From NCBI GenBank assembly GCA_934845495.1, contig CAKWRB010000043.1, forward strand, positions 1 to 9,268: DNA of 9,268 bases, read 5' to 3'. The position numbers and the translations under genes were made by a program. The notes beneath the pieces are model-generated. The model was not told the DNA's origin and did no database searches. It worked only from the letters and a program-made list of their open reading frames with translations. Positions 1 through 6,365 of this stretch are shown here, one piece after another; position 1 is the stretch's first letter; each line of letters starts with the position of its first letter. This stretch comes from an uncultured bacterium. Its GTDB lineage: Bacteria; Bacillota; Clostridia; Oscillospirales; Ruminococcaceae.

Positions 1-437
1 GCCTTGTCCTTGAACTTCTTCTTCACCGACTTCACTTCCAAGTCCAGCAGGCTCTTGCTGGGGCGCATCAGGGCCACAGCGGTGATGAATCCAGTGAGCT
101 CATCCACGGTGTAGATCACCTTTTCCATCTGCTTTTCCGGCTTTACATCGGTGCAGAGGCCGTAGCCGTGGGAGAGAACTGCACGGATGAAGTCCTCATC
201 GAAACCAGCTTCCCGGAGATAGCCAGGAGTAAACTGGCAATGTTCTTCCGGATGCTCCTCATAGTCGAGGTCGTGGAGCAGGCCGACCATGCCCCAATAC
301 TCTGCATCTTCTCCGTAGAGTTCAGCAAAGTGGCGCATAGCGGCCTCCACCGAAATGGCGTGATGGATCAGGGACTGGGTATGGGTGTGGGTCTTGAGAA
401 GTTCCAGCGCTGCAGCGCGGTCCATGGGAAGTGCCAT
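1..437 (-). CDS. HD-domain hydrolase, C-terminus beyond the window
   Basis: The frame opens with ATG at 437 and stays open to position 1, giving 145 complete codons and no stop, so the 3' end is missing. A GGAGGA ribosome site at 447-452 sits about 9 nt upstream of the ATG and supports this start. The protein shows the HD phosphohydrolase signature: His25/His26 in an early helix, then the pair His55-Asp56 in LLHDLDYE, followed by SHGYG near residue 89. HD proteins are metal-dependent phosphohydrolases, often acting on nucleotides. This small stand-alone type is usually annotated only as 'HD domain protein' and its substrate is unknown. There is no signal peptide or membrane segment, so it should be cytosolic. 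It lies 95 bp downstream of fbp with its own candidate promoter. Family assignment is firm; function is open. Confidence 0.85.
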   Translation of the reverse strand, partial: MALPMDRAAALELLKTHTHTQSLIHHAISVEAAMRHFAELYGEDAEYWGMVGLLHDLDYEEHPEEHCQFTPGYLREAGFDEDFIRAVLSHGYGLCTDVKPEKQMEKVIYTVDELTGFITAVALMRPSKSLLDLEVKSVKKKFKDK

Positions 438-461
438 TGTGATCAATCCTCCGATTTTCTG

Positions 462-484
462 AAAAATCTCCTGTTCCGGACAGG
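462..484 (-). terminator. Weak hairpin plus T-run after fbp
   Basis: On the minus strand CCTGT (484-480) pairs with ACAGG (474-470) around a 5-nt loop and is followed by AGATTTTT. The stem is only 5 bp, so this is a weak intrinsic terminator for fbp at best. If the promoter at 502-530 is real, the hairpin falls in the 5' leader of the HD gene and could act as an attenuator instead. Confidence 0.3.
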
Positions 485-501
485 GTCAGGCTTTTATTGT
501 A

Positions 502-530
502 AGTGTATCACCGGTTCTGGCGAAATGCAA
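502..530 (-). promoter_or_regulatory. Candidate promoter of the HD-domain gene
   Basis: The minus strand has TTGCAT (530-525), a 17-nt spacer and TACACT (507-502), with TG one base before the -10 giving an extended -10 (TGATACACT). The predicted start lies near 495, leaving a leader of about 58 nt before the ATG at 437. The -35 is poor (3 of 6 matches), so the extended -10 carries most of the support. Confidence 0.5.
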
Positions 531-532
531 GC

Positions 533-2509
533 TCAGGGCCGGAGATTTGCCTCCTTGATGGCACCGCTCCGATAGGCAGCCAGCAGCTGCTTAAGCCCGT
601 CGATCTGGGTCTGCAGTTCCTGGCCGATGTCCGAATCCGCCACCTTCTGGGGTTCGGGCAGCGACTCGAGGATCTCAGTCTTGGAAAGGATGTCGTCGTC
701 CCGGGTCACACAGTCCTCCCGGCTCTTGAACGGCTCATGGGAGATGAGCTTGAGGCCATGGGCATTGTACACCAGAGTGTAGCCGGCGATGCCGGTGGTT
801 TTCTGGTAGGCACGGCTGAAGCCGCCATCGATGATGAGCATCTTACCGCCGCCGTGGATGGGGCTTTCCCCGTCCTTGATCTTTACCGGCATGTGGCCAT
901 TGATGATATGGGCATGTTCCCCCTCCAGGCCGAACTCCCGCAGGATACGGTCGCACACAGCCGGATCAGCCGTGTGGCGGTAGTAGGAATTTTTGGGTTC
1001 GGTGTGGGCGGATTTATCCTCGATGAGGCAGCGCTCAAAGGTGGTCATGCGGTCGCGCCCGAACAGCGGGGACTTTTTACCGCACCACATATACCACATC
1101 AGATCCACCGCCCGGAGCTGCTCCTCTCCATCCTTTTTCCGGTTGACCCAGGCAAAGCGGGCCTTTTGATCCAGAATGTCCATCAGGGTCTGGCCTGCAT
1201 ACATTTTTCCATCAATCGCCAGTTCAGCAAAGCTGCCGTCCTCATTCATGGGCAGACAGCCGTGGTAGAGCAGGTTTTCGTTGAAGCACAGGTACATCGA
1301 CCCCACCCGGTAGAGGAATTCCATATGCTCCTGCAGCCGGGGGGAGTGGGCAAAGGAAGTTTTCAGCTCACTGACGATCTCCTGCTCCTCCTCGGTTAGG
1401 CGGTAGGGGTCGTTCCGGTCCACAGTGGGGAAGTCGCAGTCCTCCAGCGCATAGGTAACACCGCCGATGGTGATGGACTGGGTTTCGTAGTCGATTTTAT
1501 CCAGCAGCAGCCGGTCCTCCATACAGAAAGAAGGGTTGCGCATGATGGCCTGGCCTTCCAGCTTGAACTGGATCATCAGCACGGCCTTGTAGAGTCGGGC
1601 AATGCTGTCGGTACCCGAAATTTCCCGGTCCATGGCCGAGATCACCTTGGGGGCAAAGCAGCCGCCATCGGCATAGGTTTTCTGGGCAAAGTTGGTGAGG
1701 TGGCGCAGGCTGATGCCATATCCGCGCTCCAGCATCTCCATATTGGAGTATTTGACGCTGATGCCCAGGATATTGAAGATACAGGCCTCGCTGCCGCAGG
1801 CCGCACCCATCCAGAGCATATCGTGGTTGCCCCACTGAATATCCACACTGTGGTGGCGCATGAGCATATCCATGATGTGGTCGGGCCGGGGACCGCGGTC
1901 AAACACATCGCCGATGATGTGCAGCCGGTCCACTGCCAGTCGCTTGATCACAGCGGCAATGGCGGTGATAAAGGCATCGGCCCGGTTGATTTCAATGATG
2001 GAGGTGATGATGCGGTTGTAGTAGTTTTCCTTGTTCTTCACACCCGAATCGGTGTTGAGCAGTTCGTCGATGATGTAGGCAAAATCGGCCGGCAGCGCCT
2101 TACGCACCTTGGAACGAGTGTACTTGGAAGCCACCACCCGGCAGATCTCCGCCAGCCGGCGCAGGGTCACCCGGTACCAGTCCTCCAGGTCGCCGGTCAT
2201 ATGTGCTTTGATGTATTCCAGCTTATGTTTGGGATAGTAGATGAGGGTGGCCAGTTCCGCCCGTTCCCCGGCGGTGAGTGTGTCGCCATACACCGCCTCG
2301 ATTTTATCCCGGATTACGCCGGAGCAGTTGTTGAGAATGTGGGCAAAGGCCTCGTCCTCCCCATGGATATCGCTCATAAAATGCTCGGTTCCCTTGGGCA
2401 GCGCCAAAATGGCCTCCAGATTGATGAGTTCGGTGCTGACTTCCTGCACCGTGCGGAATTTCTGGGCCAGAAGCCGCAGATACCGGTCACTGTAATCAAA
2501 ATGTTCCAT
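533..2509 (-). CDS. fbp: Fructose-1,6-bisphosphatase, class III
   Basis: 658 residues. It hydrolyses fructose 1,6-bisphosphate to fructose 6-phosphate and phosphate, the committed step of gluconeogenesis, in the cytosol. The protein belongs to the Firmicutes class III family, a calcineurin-like metallophosphatase fold unrelated to the classic class I enzyme. The metal-binding motifs are visible: SDIHGE (Asp47, His49), GDVFDRG (Asp201, Asp204) and GNHD (Asn228-Asp230). The C-terminal part carries INGHMPVK and IDGGFSRAYQ, and length and order agree with Bacillus subtilis Fbp as I remember it (about 670 residues). The ATG at 2509 aligns with the conserved N-terminal LLAQK/INLEAIL region, but the ribosome site is weak: a GGGG about 14 nt upstream. 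The gene is monocistronic by appearance, with a long hairpin-rich leader and an extended -10 promoter about 260 bp upstream. Confidence 0.97.
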   Translation of the reverse strand: MEHFDYSDRYLRLLAQKFRTVQEVSTELINLEAILALPKGTEHFMSDIHGEDEAFAHILNNCSGVIRDKIEAVYGDTLTAGERAELATLIYYPKHKLEYIKAHMTGDLEDWYRVTLRRLAEICRVVASKYTRSKVRKALPADFAYIIDELLNTDSGVKNKENYYNRIITSIIEINRADAFITAIAAVIKRLAVDRLHIIGDVFDRGPRPDHIMDMLMRHHSVDIQWGNHDMLWMGAACGSEACIFNILGISVKYSNMEMLERGYGISLRHLTNFAQKTYADGGCFAPKVISAMDREISGTDSIARLYKAVLMIQFKLEGQAIMRNPSFCMEDRLLLDKIDYETQSITIGGVTYALEDCDFPTVDRNDPYRLTEEEQEIVSELKTSFAHSPRLQEHMEFLYRVGSMYLCFNENLLYHGCLPMNEDGSFAELAIDGKMYAGQTLMDILDQKARFAWVNRKKDGEEQLRAVDLMWYMWCGKKSPLFGRDRMTTFERCLIEDKSAHTEPKNSYYRHTADPAVCDRILREFGLEGEHAHIINGHMPVKIKDGESPIHGGGKMLIIDGGFSRAYQKTTGIAGYTLVYNAHGLKLISHEPFKSREDCVTRDDDILSKTEILESLPEPQKVADSDIGQELQTQIDGLKQLLAAYRSGAIKEANLRP

Positions 2510-2759
2510 TGCAGTCGAAAATACCCCTTTTCAGATGTGATGTGCCGCTCCATTTGAAGCGACTGGATACAAACGAACCGCTGTCAGCCCCATTCCCCCC
2601 GGGGACAACAGCCAAAGGACTCCAACGCGCCGGTTCCACAAAGCAGCCGGGCCCAGCGAAGTTTCTCCTGTCCCGACACGCTGCTTTTGCAGCCATGATG
2701 CCGTGGAGCAAAGCAAAACGGTATCATCGTCCGGCCGCAAAAGTATAATAGCTGCTTTT
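2510..2759 (-). promoter_or_regulatory. Long hairpin-rich 5' leader of fbp
   Basis: This 250-bp stretch has no credible gene and would be the fbp leader if transcription starts near 2759. Hairpins visible on the minus strand are: 2719-2727 with 2695-2703 (9 bp, one mismatch); 2689-2693 with 2680-2684 (GCTGC-AAAA-GCAGC); 2601-2612 with 2580-2591 (12 positions, one mismatch, two G-U pairs, 9-nt loop); and 2556-2561 with 2546-2551 (6 bp, AAAU loop). I recognise no known riboswitch or T-box consensus. A cis-acting RNA is possible but is inferred from local pairing only. Confidence 0.4.
2680..2693. repeat. Second copy of the GCTGCTTTTGCAGC palindrome core
   Basis: GCTGCTTTTGCAGC here is an exact 14-bp copy of the core of the larger palindrome at 2744-2771, with 71 bp between the starts. 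In RNA it makes a 5-bp stem with a 4-nt loop. The repetition within the short fbp upstream region suggests paired binding sites, though 14 bp of self-complementary sequence can also arise by chance. Confidence 0.6.
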
Positions 2760-2771
2760 GCAGCTATTATA
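2744..2771. repeat. 12-bp-arm perfect palindrome over the fbp -10
   Basis: TATAATAGCTGC (2744-2755) and its exact reverse complement GCAGCTATTATA (2760-2771) flank a TTTT centre. The right arm contains the minus-strand TATAAT of the fbp promoter, so a protein bound here would block polymerase. It could be an operator, or an RNA hairpin only if transcription started upstream of it. Confidence 0.75.
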
Positions 2772-2795
2772 GCATATCGCCAGGTGGGAAGTCTT
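2766..2795 (-). promoter_or_regulatory. Candidate extended -10 promoter of fbp
   Basis: On the minus strand TGCTATAAT (2774-2766) is a perfect TATAAT with the TGn extension. No good -35 is present; AAGACT (2795-2790) lies 18 nt upstream and shares only the central GAC. The predicted start is near 2759, inside the loop of the palindrome at 2744-2771. The dependence on the extended -10 and the overlapping palindrome suggest regulated expression. Confidence 0.65.
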
Positions 2796-2858
2796 TTGCT
2801 TTTTGTAAACAATGCCTGCTTTTTTCTGTTCTGCTTGTTTCCGCCTTTTCCTGCACAG

Positions 2859-2898
2859 AAAAACAGACGGCTGGAGCCCGTCTGGTCCTGCCGTCTGT
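2859..2898 (-). terminator. Intrinsic terminator of the Rrf2 regulator gene
   Basis: On the minus strand ACAGACGG (2898-2891) pairs perfectly with CCGTCTGT (2870-2863), and the A/T-rich tail reads TTTTT (2863-2859) then CTG. A second CAGACGG copy at 2885-2879 can pair with the same right arm, giving a shorter alternative hairpin. It lies 33 bp after the stop codon at 2932-2934. Confidence 0.8.
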
Positions 2899-2931
2899 AC
2901 GATTCTGAATATTATGGTGCAGCAACCCCTG

Positions 2932-3366
2932 TCACTGCGGAATGTACGGCCCGTCCCGGCCAATCAGGTCGGAGAACTTCACTGCTGAGAGCTTCTCCTT
3001 GACCCCCTGGGAGATCTCCCCGTAGATGTCCCGGAACACACAGTCACAGTCCCCGTCACCGCAGCAATTCTGCCCGCAGTCGTAGTCCTGGCGCAGGCAG
3101 CGGCTCAGGGCAAAGGGCCCCTCCACCGTCTCGATCACATCGTTGAGGGTGATCTCTCCCAGCGGTCGGGCGATCTCATAGCCGCCCTGGGTCCCCTTAT
3201 AGGACTTGATGATGCCAGCCGAGACCAGCTTACGCAGGATTTTCAGGGAAAAACGCAGCGTCACACCCGTTTCATCCGAAATGCTTTTGGCATCCATGCG
3301 CTGACCGTTCTTGGCCAGGCAGTGGACGATGCGCACGGCGTAATCCGCCTCCAAGGTGATATGCAT
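2932..3366 (-). CDS. Rrf2-family transcriptional regulator, cysteine-rich
   Basis: 144 residues from the ATG at 3366, which has GGGAGG about 7 nt upstream. An ATG 18 nt earlier would place that ribosome site inside the gene, so I prefer the shorter start. The N-terminal MHITLEADYAVRIV and the winged helix (about residues 22-66, ending in YKGTQGGYEIARP) are typical of Rrf2/IscR/NsrR proteins, which are dimeric DNA-binding regulators and often sense redox state through an Fe-S cluster. The effector segment carries six cysteines: 90, 97, 101, 102, 107 and 109, against the three spaced C-x5-C-x5-C in IscR. An Fe-S cluster is therefore likely but its ligands are not obvious. No iron-sulfur assembly or cysteine genes are adjacent in the window, so the regulon cannot be named. 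It has its own strong promoter 17 bp after rpoD and a clear terminator. Confidence 0.92.
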   Translation of the reverse strand: MHITLEADYAVRIVHCLAKNGQRMDAKSISDETGVTLRFSLKILRKLVSAGIIKSYKGTQGGYEIARPLGEITLNDVIETVEGPFALSRCLRQDYDCGQNCCGDGDCDCVFRDIYGEISQGVKEKLSAVKFSDLIGRDGPYIPQ

Positions 3367-3386
3367 TCTGATCCTCCCAGACATAA

Positions 3387-3425
3387 AGTATACTATAATG
3401 GTGCGTTATTCTGTACTCAGTATAC
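3387..3425. promoter_or_regulatory. Paired AGTATAC motif at the Rrf2 promoter
   Basis: AGTATAC occurs at 3387-3393 and again at 3419-3425, 32 bp apart (about three helical turns). The second copy overlaps the -10 of the Rrf2-gene promoter; the first lies in the predicted leader. The core GTATAC is self-complementary. Such paired sites would suit autorepression by a dimeric regulator, a common habit of Rrf2 proteins, but the motif does not match a published Rrf2 site that I can name. Confidence 0.4.
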
Positions 3426-3447
3426 GCTCCCCGGGCGGATTTGTCAA
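3419..3447 (-). promoter_or_regulatory. Near-consensus sigma-A promoter of the Rrf2 gene
   Basis: On the minus strand TTGACA (3447-3442) is a perfect -35, the spacer is 17 nt, and the -10 is TATACT (3424-3419), 5 of 6 matches. The predicted start is near 3412, leaving a leader of about 45 nt. The -35 begins 17 bp after the rpoD stop codon, and no terminator is seen in between, so read-through from the dgt-dnaG-rpoD operon is also possible. Confidence 0.88.
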
Positions 3448-3464
3448 GAAAGAGCCGGCTAAAA

Positions 3465-4559
3465 TCAATCCAGGAAGTCCTTGAGCTTCTTGGAGCGGCT
3501 GGGGTGACGCAGCTTGCGCAGGGCCTTGGCCTCGATCTGACGGATGCGCTCACGGGTTACATTGAACTCCTTGCCCACCTCTTCCAGGGTACGGCTGCGG
3601 CCGTCCTCCAGCCCAAAGCGCAGGCGCAGCACCTTTTCCTCACGGGGAGTCAGGGTCTTGAGCACTTCGCCCAGCTGCTCCTTGAGCAGGGTGTGGCTGG
3701 CTGCATCTGCCGGGGCAGGGGCGTCATCATCGGGGATAAAGTCGCCCAGATGGCTGTCCTCCTCCTCACCGATGGGGGTCTCCAGCGATACCGGCTCCTG
3801 GGCCACCCGCATGATCTCACGCACCTTATCCACCGGCATATCCAGGGCGGCAGCGATTTCCTCTGCCGTCGGATCATGTCCATTCTGGTGCAGCAGCTGG
3901 CTGCTCACCTTCTTGACCTTGTTGATGGTCTCCACCATGTGTACCGGGATTCGGATGGTACGGGCCTGGTCGGCAATGGCGCGAGTGATGGCCTGGCGGA
4001 TCCACCAGGTGGCATAGGTGGAGAACTTATAGCCCTTGGTGTGGTCAAACTTTTCCACCGCCTTGATCAGACCCAGGTTGCCCTCCTGAATCAGGTCCAG
4101 GAACTGCATGCCACGGCCCACATAGCGCTTGGCGATGCTGACTACCAGACGAAGGTTGGCTTCGGCCAGGCGCTTCTTGGCATAGGCATCGCCCTCAGCC
4201 ATACGCTGAGCCAGCTCCACTTCCTCATCCGAGGAGAGCAGCGGCACCCGTCCGATCTCCTTGAGGTAGACCTTGACCGGGTCGTCGATGTTGACGCCAT
4301 CCACAAAGGAGAGATCCAGGCTATCCTCGGCATCATCTCCATCCAGATCCAGCTTTTCCAGGTCGCCATCCAGGGAAGCACCCTCTTCTACGATTTCGAT
4401 GTTCTGGCCTTCCAGCATGCTGTACAGCTTGTCGACCTGTTCCACATCGTAATCCAGTTCCTCCAGCGCATCGGTGATGTCCTTAGTGGACAGCTTCCCC
4501 TTGGCCTTTCCGCTTTCGATCAGCGAACTGATCACATTCTTCTTATCGGTCGATGCCAT
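3465..4559 (-). CDS. rpoD: RNA polymerase primary sigma factor (sigma-70/SigA)
   Basis: 364 residues, the short form usual in Firmicutes, lacking the long non-conserved insert of E. coli sigma-70. It directs core RNA polymerase to housekeeping promoters. A region 1.1-like acidic N-terminus (about 1-85) is followed by region 1.2 ([17 protein letters not shown] from 93), region 2 (about 133-205, including [19 protein letters not shown] and [12 protein letters not shown]), region 3 (about 210-290) and region 4 (about 300-360, with the helix-turn-helix [20 protein letters not shown]). The ATG at 4559 is chosen because AAGGAG lies 9 nt upstream. A TTG two codons earlier is open in frame but only 3 nt from that site. 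It starts 15 nt after the dnaG stop, so it is cotranscribed with dgt and dnaG. The promoters seen here (TTGACA-17-TATACT) are what this factor should read. Confidence 0.98.
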   Translation of the reverse strand: MASTDKKNVISSLIESGKAKGKLSTKDITDALEELDYDVEQVDKLYSMLEGQNIEIVEEGASLDGDLEKLDLDGDDAEDSLDLSFVDGVNIDDPVKVYLKEIGRVPLLSSDEEVELAQRMAEGDAYAKKRLAEANLRLVVSIAKRYVGRGMQFLDLIQEGNLGLIKAVEKFDHTKGYKFSTYATWWIRQAITRAIADQARTIRIPVHMVETINKVKKVSSQLLHQNGHDPTAEEIAAALDMPVDKVREIMRVAQEPVSLETPIGEEEDSHLGDFIPDDDAPAPADAASHTLLKEQLGEVLKTLTPREEKVLRLRFGLEDGRSRTLEEVGKEFNVTRERIRQIEAKALRKLRHPSRSKKLKDFLD

Positions 4560-4574
4560 GCACAACCACTCCTT

Positions 4575-6341
4575 CTATCCTCTTTTATTTTCTGCGATTT
4601 TTTTGATATAGTCATCGAGCTTGTCCGGGGACATCTGCGATACTTCTTCACTGCTCTTTTTCAGCCGGCTGGCCTGGATGCGGCGGATGTAGTCCTCCAC
4701 CTGCTCCCGGTCGAACCGCAGGCTGTCGTTGTCGGCGATGAGCCAGGAAAGCCGGGTCATCAGCGGCTCGTCCAGCACCTCGGAAAAGGCGGTGAGCGAG
4801 ACCGGCCGGTTGGCCTCCAGCCGGTGGCAGAGCTCGGCAAAAATCTGGCGGTTCGAGTCGGTGACAAAGTCCTCCGGCCCGATCCGTTCCCGGATAAACC
4901 CGTAGAAATCGTTATTTTTCAACAGTGCTGCAATGAGCTTGTCCTCGGCCAGTGCCGCGCTCATATTCCGGGACCGCTGAGGGTCCTTGCGGTTGATCTC
5001 CACCTCCTGGGGCGCCGGGCGAAGATCGGCAGTCTGCTGCTTTTTCTGTTCTGTGCTGCGTTTTTTCCGCCACAGACTCTGCACCTGCTGACGGAATGCC
5101 TCAGCCGATACCCCCAGTTCCCCGGCCCAGCGGCTGATGTAGATATCCCGCTCCACCGGGTTGGGCAGCCCGGCGATCAGATTCGCCAGGTCGCTCAGGA
5201 ACCGCACCTTGCCCTCGTCGGTGGTGAGGTCGTGCCGTTCCCGCAGCCGGGCAATGGCATATTCCGAGGCGCTGCTGCTGCCATCCAGCAGCAGTTTGAA
5301 ACGGGTGGGGCCGTACTTCTTGATGAACTCGTCCGGGTCCTTGGCGCCCTCGATCTTCAGCACCCGCACCTTGACGCCGATCTCATCGAACAGCGCCGTG
5401 GCTCTCCGGGTGGCCTTCTGGCCAGCCTCGTCCGAATCGTAGGCCAGGATCACCTCGTCGGTGTAGTGGGAGATGAGCCGGGCCTGCTCCGGGGTGAGCG
5501 CCGTACCCAGGGTGGCAACGGCGTTGTCAAACCCTGCCTGGTGCATCGACACCGTATCCATGTACCCCTCGCAGAGGATTAGCCGCTTGTCGGCGGCATT
5601 CTTGGCAAAGTTCATGGCGAAGAGGTTCCGGCTTTTTTTATAGGCCAGGGTATCCGAGGAGTTGAGATACTTGGGCCCCCGGTCCGATCCGATCACCCGG
5701 CCGCCAAAGCCGATGACATTGCCCCGCAGGTCGATGATGGGAAAGATCACCCGGCCCCGGAAGGCATCGTAAACGCTGTCGTTCCGGCCCTTGACAACCA
5801 GGGCGGCATCCAGCATCTCCTCCCAGGAGTACCCCTTCTTCTGAAGGTGGTCCCGGAGGGCATTCCAGCTGTCCGGGGCATAGCCCAGCCCAAACCGGAT
5901 GATCATCTTTTTATCCATGCCCCGATTGGCCAGATATTCCAGCCCCCGGCGGTCCTCCCCTTTCACCAGGCACTGGTGAAAGAACCGCGCCGCCTCCCGG
6001 TTCATCTCCAGGATGCGCATCCGGCGCTTGCCGGTGCGATCCTCGGCGGTGTTCTCCGGCATGGGGAGCCCCGCCTTTTCTGCCAGCAGCTTCACCGCTT
6101 CGATGTACTCGAGGTTTTCGGCCCGCATGATAAAGCTGATGGCATCGCCGCCAGCCCCACAGCCGAAGCAGTAGAAGGACTGGCTCTCGGGATAGACCAC
6201 AAAGGAGGGGGTCTTTTCCGAGTGGAAGGGGCAGAGCCCCTTGAGATTGCGCCCTGCCCGCTTGAGCAGGACATAGGAGGAAATCAGCGATTCAATGTCA
6301 CATCGCTGCTTGAGCTCCTCCAGAAAACTATCCGGTATCAT
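4575..6341 (-). CDS. dnaG: DNA primase
   Basis: 588 residues. It makes the short RNA primers for leading-strand start and lagging-strand synthesis, acting with the DnaB-type helicase at the fork. The N-terminal zinc domain shows Cys37-x2-His40 and Cys58-x2-Cys61. The catalytic core includes the basic RGRVIFPIIDLRGNVIGFGG stretch (195-214) and a TOPRIM domain with Glu258 (CEGYMD) and Asp302/Asp304 (YDSDEAG), the metal-binding residues. The C-terminal part (about 460-588) is the poorly conserved helicase-interaction region, after a charged linker rich in Lys and Gln (about 425-455). The ATG at 6341 has GGGAGG 7 nt upstream. It starts 24 nt after the dgt stop and ends 15 nt before rpoD, the standard clostridial arrangement. 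Length and motifs are intact. Confidence 0.98.
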   Translation of the reverse strand: MIPDSFLEELKQRCDIESLISSYVLLKRAGRNLKGLCPFHSEKTPSFVVYPESQSFYCFGCGAGGDAISFIMRAENLEYIEAVKLLAEKAGLPMPENTAEDRTGKRRMRILEMNREAARFFHQCLVKGEDRRGLEYLANRGMDKKMIIRFGLGYAPDSWNALRDHLQKKGYSWEEMLDAALVVKGRNDSVYDAFRGRVIFPIIDLRGNVIGFGGRVIGSDRGPKYLNSSDTLAYKKSRNLFAMNFAKNAADKRLILCEGYMDTVSMHQAGFDNAVATLGTALTPEQARLISHYTDEVILAYDSDEAGQKATRRATALFDEIGVKVRVLKIEGAKDPDEFIKKYGPTRFKLLLDGSSSASEYAIARLRERHDLTTDEGKVRFLSDLANLIAGLPNPVERDIYISRWAGELGVSAEAFRQQVQSLWRKKRSTEQKKQQTADLRPAPQEVEINRKDPQRSRNMSAALAEDKLIAALLKNNDFYGFIRERIGPEDFVTDSNRQIFAELCHRLEANRPVSLTAFSEVLDEPLMTRLSWLIADNDSLRFDREQVEDYIRRIQASRLKKSSEEVSQMSPDKLDDYIKKIAENKRG

Positions 6342-6365
6342 GGTGCTGCCTCCCTCCCCGCCGGA

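Noticed and set aside
503..1399. 298-codon plus-strand open frame opposite fbp
   Set aside because: It is wholly antisense to the C-terminal half of fbp, which has intact family motifs. It shows no ribosome site or domain.
1700..2557. 285-codon plus-strand open frame opposite the fbp N-terminus
   Set aside because: It is antisense to the metal-binding motifs of fbp and has His/Val/Asp-rich shadow composition with no family resemblance.
2626..2639. T-box-like GTGGAACCGGCGCG on the minus strand in the fbp leader
   Set aside because: It differs from the TGGNACCGCG consensus by an insertion, has no matching CGTCCCT partner that pairs with an upstream AGGG, no specifier stem was seen, and fbp is not an aminoacylation or amino-acid gene.
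2496..2711. 71-codon minus-strand frame in the fbp leader, overlapping the fbp start
   Set aside because: It begins with TTG, has no ribosome site, and its composition does not look like a protein. A leader peptide could not be supported.
3441..5582. 713-codon open frame on the plus strand, opposite rpoD and dnaG
   Set aside because: It is antisense to two conserved genes. Its translation has no recognisable domain and is rich in His, Gln, Leu and Val, as expected from the complement of GC-rich coding DNA.
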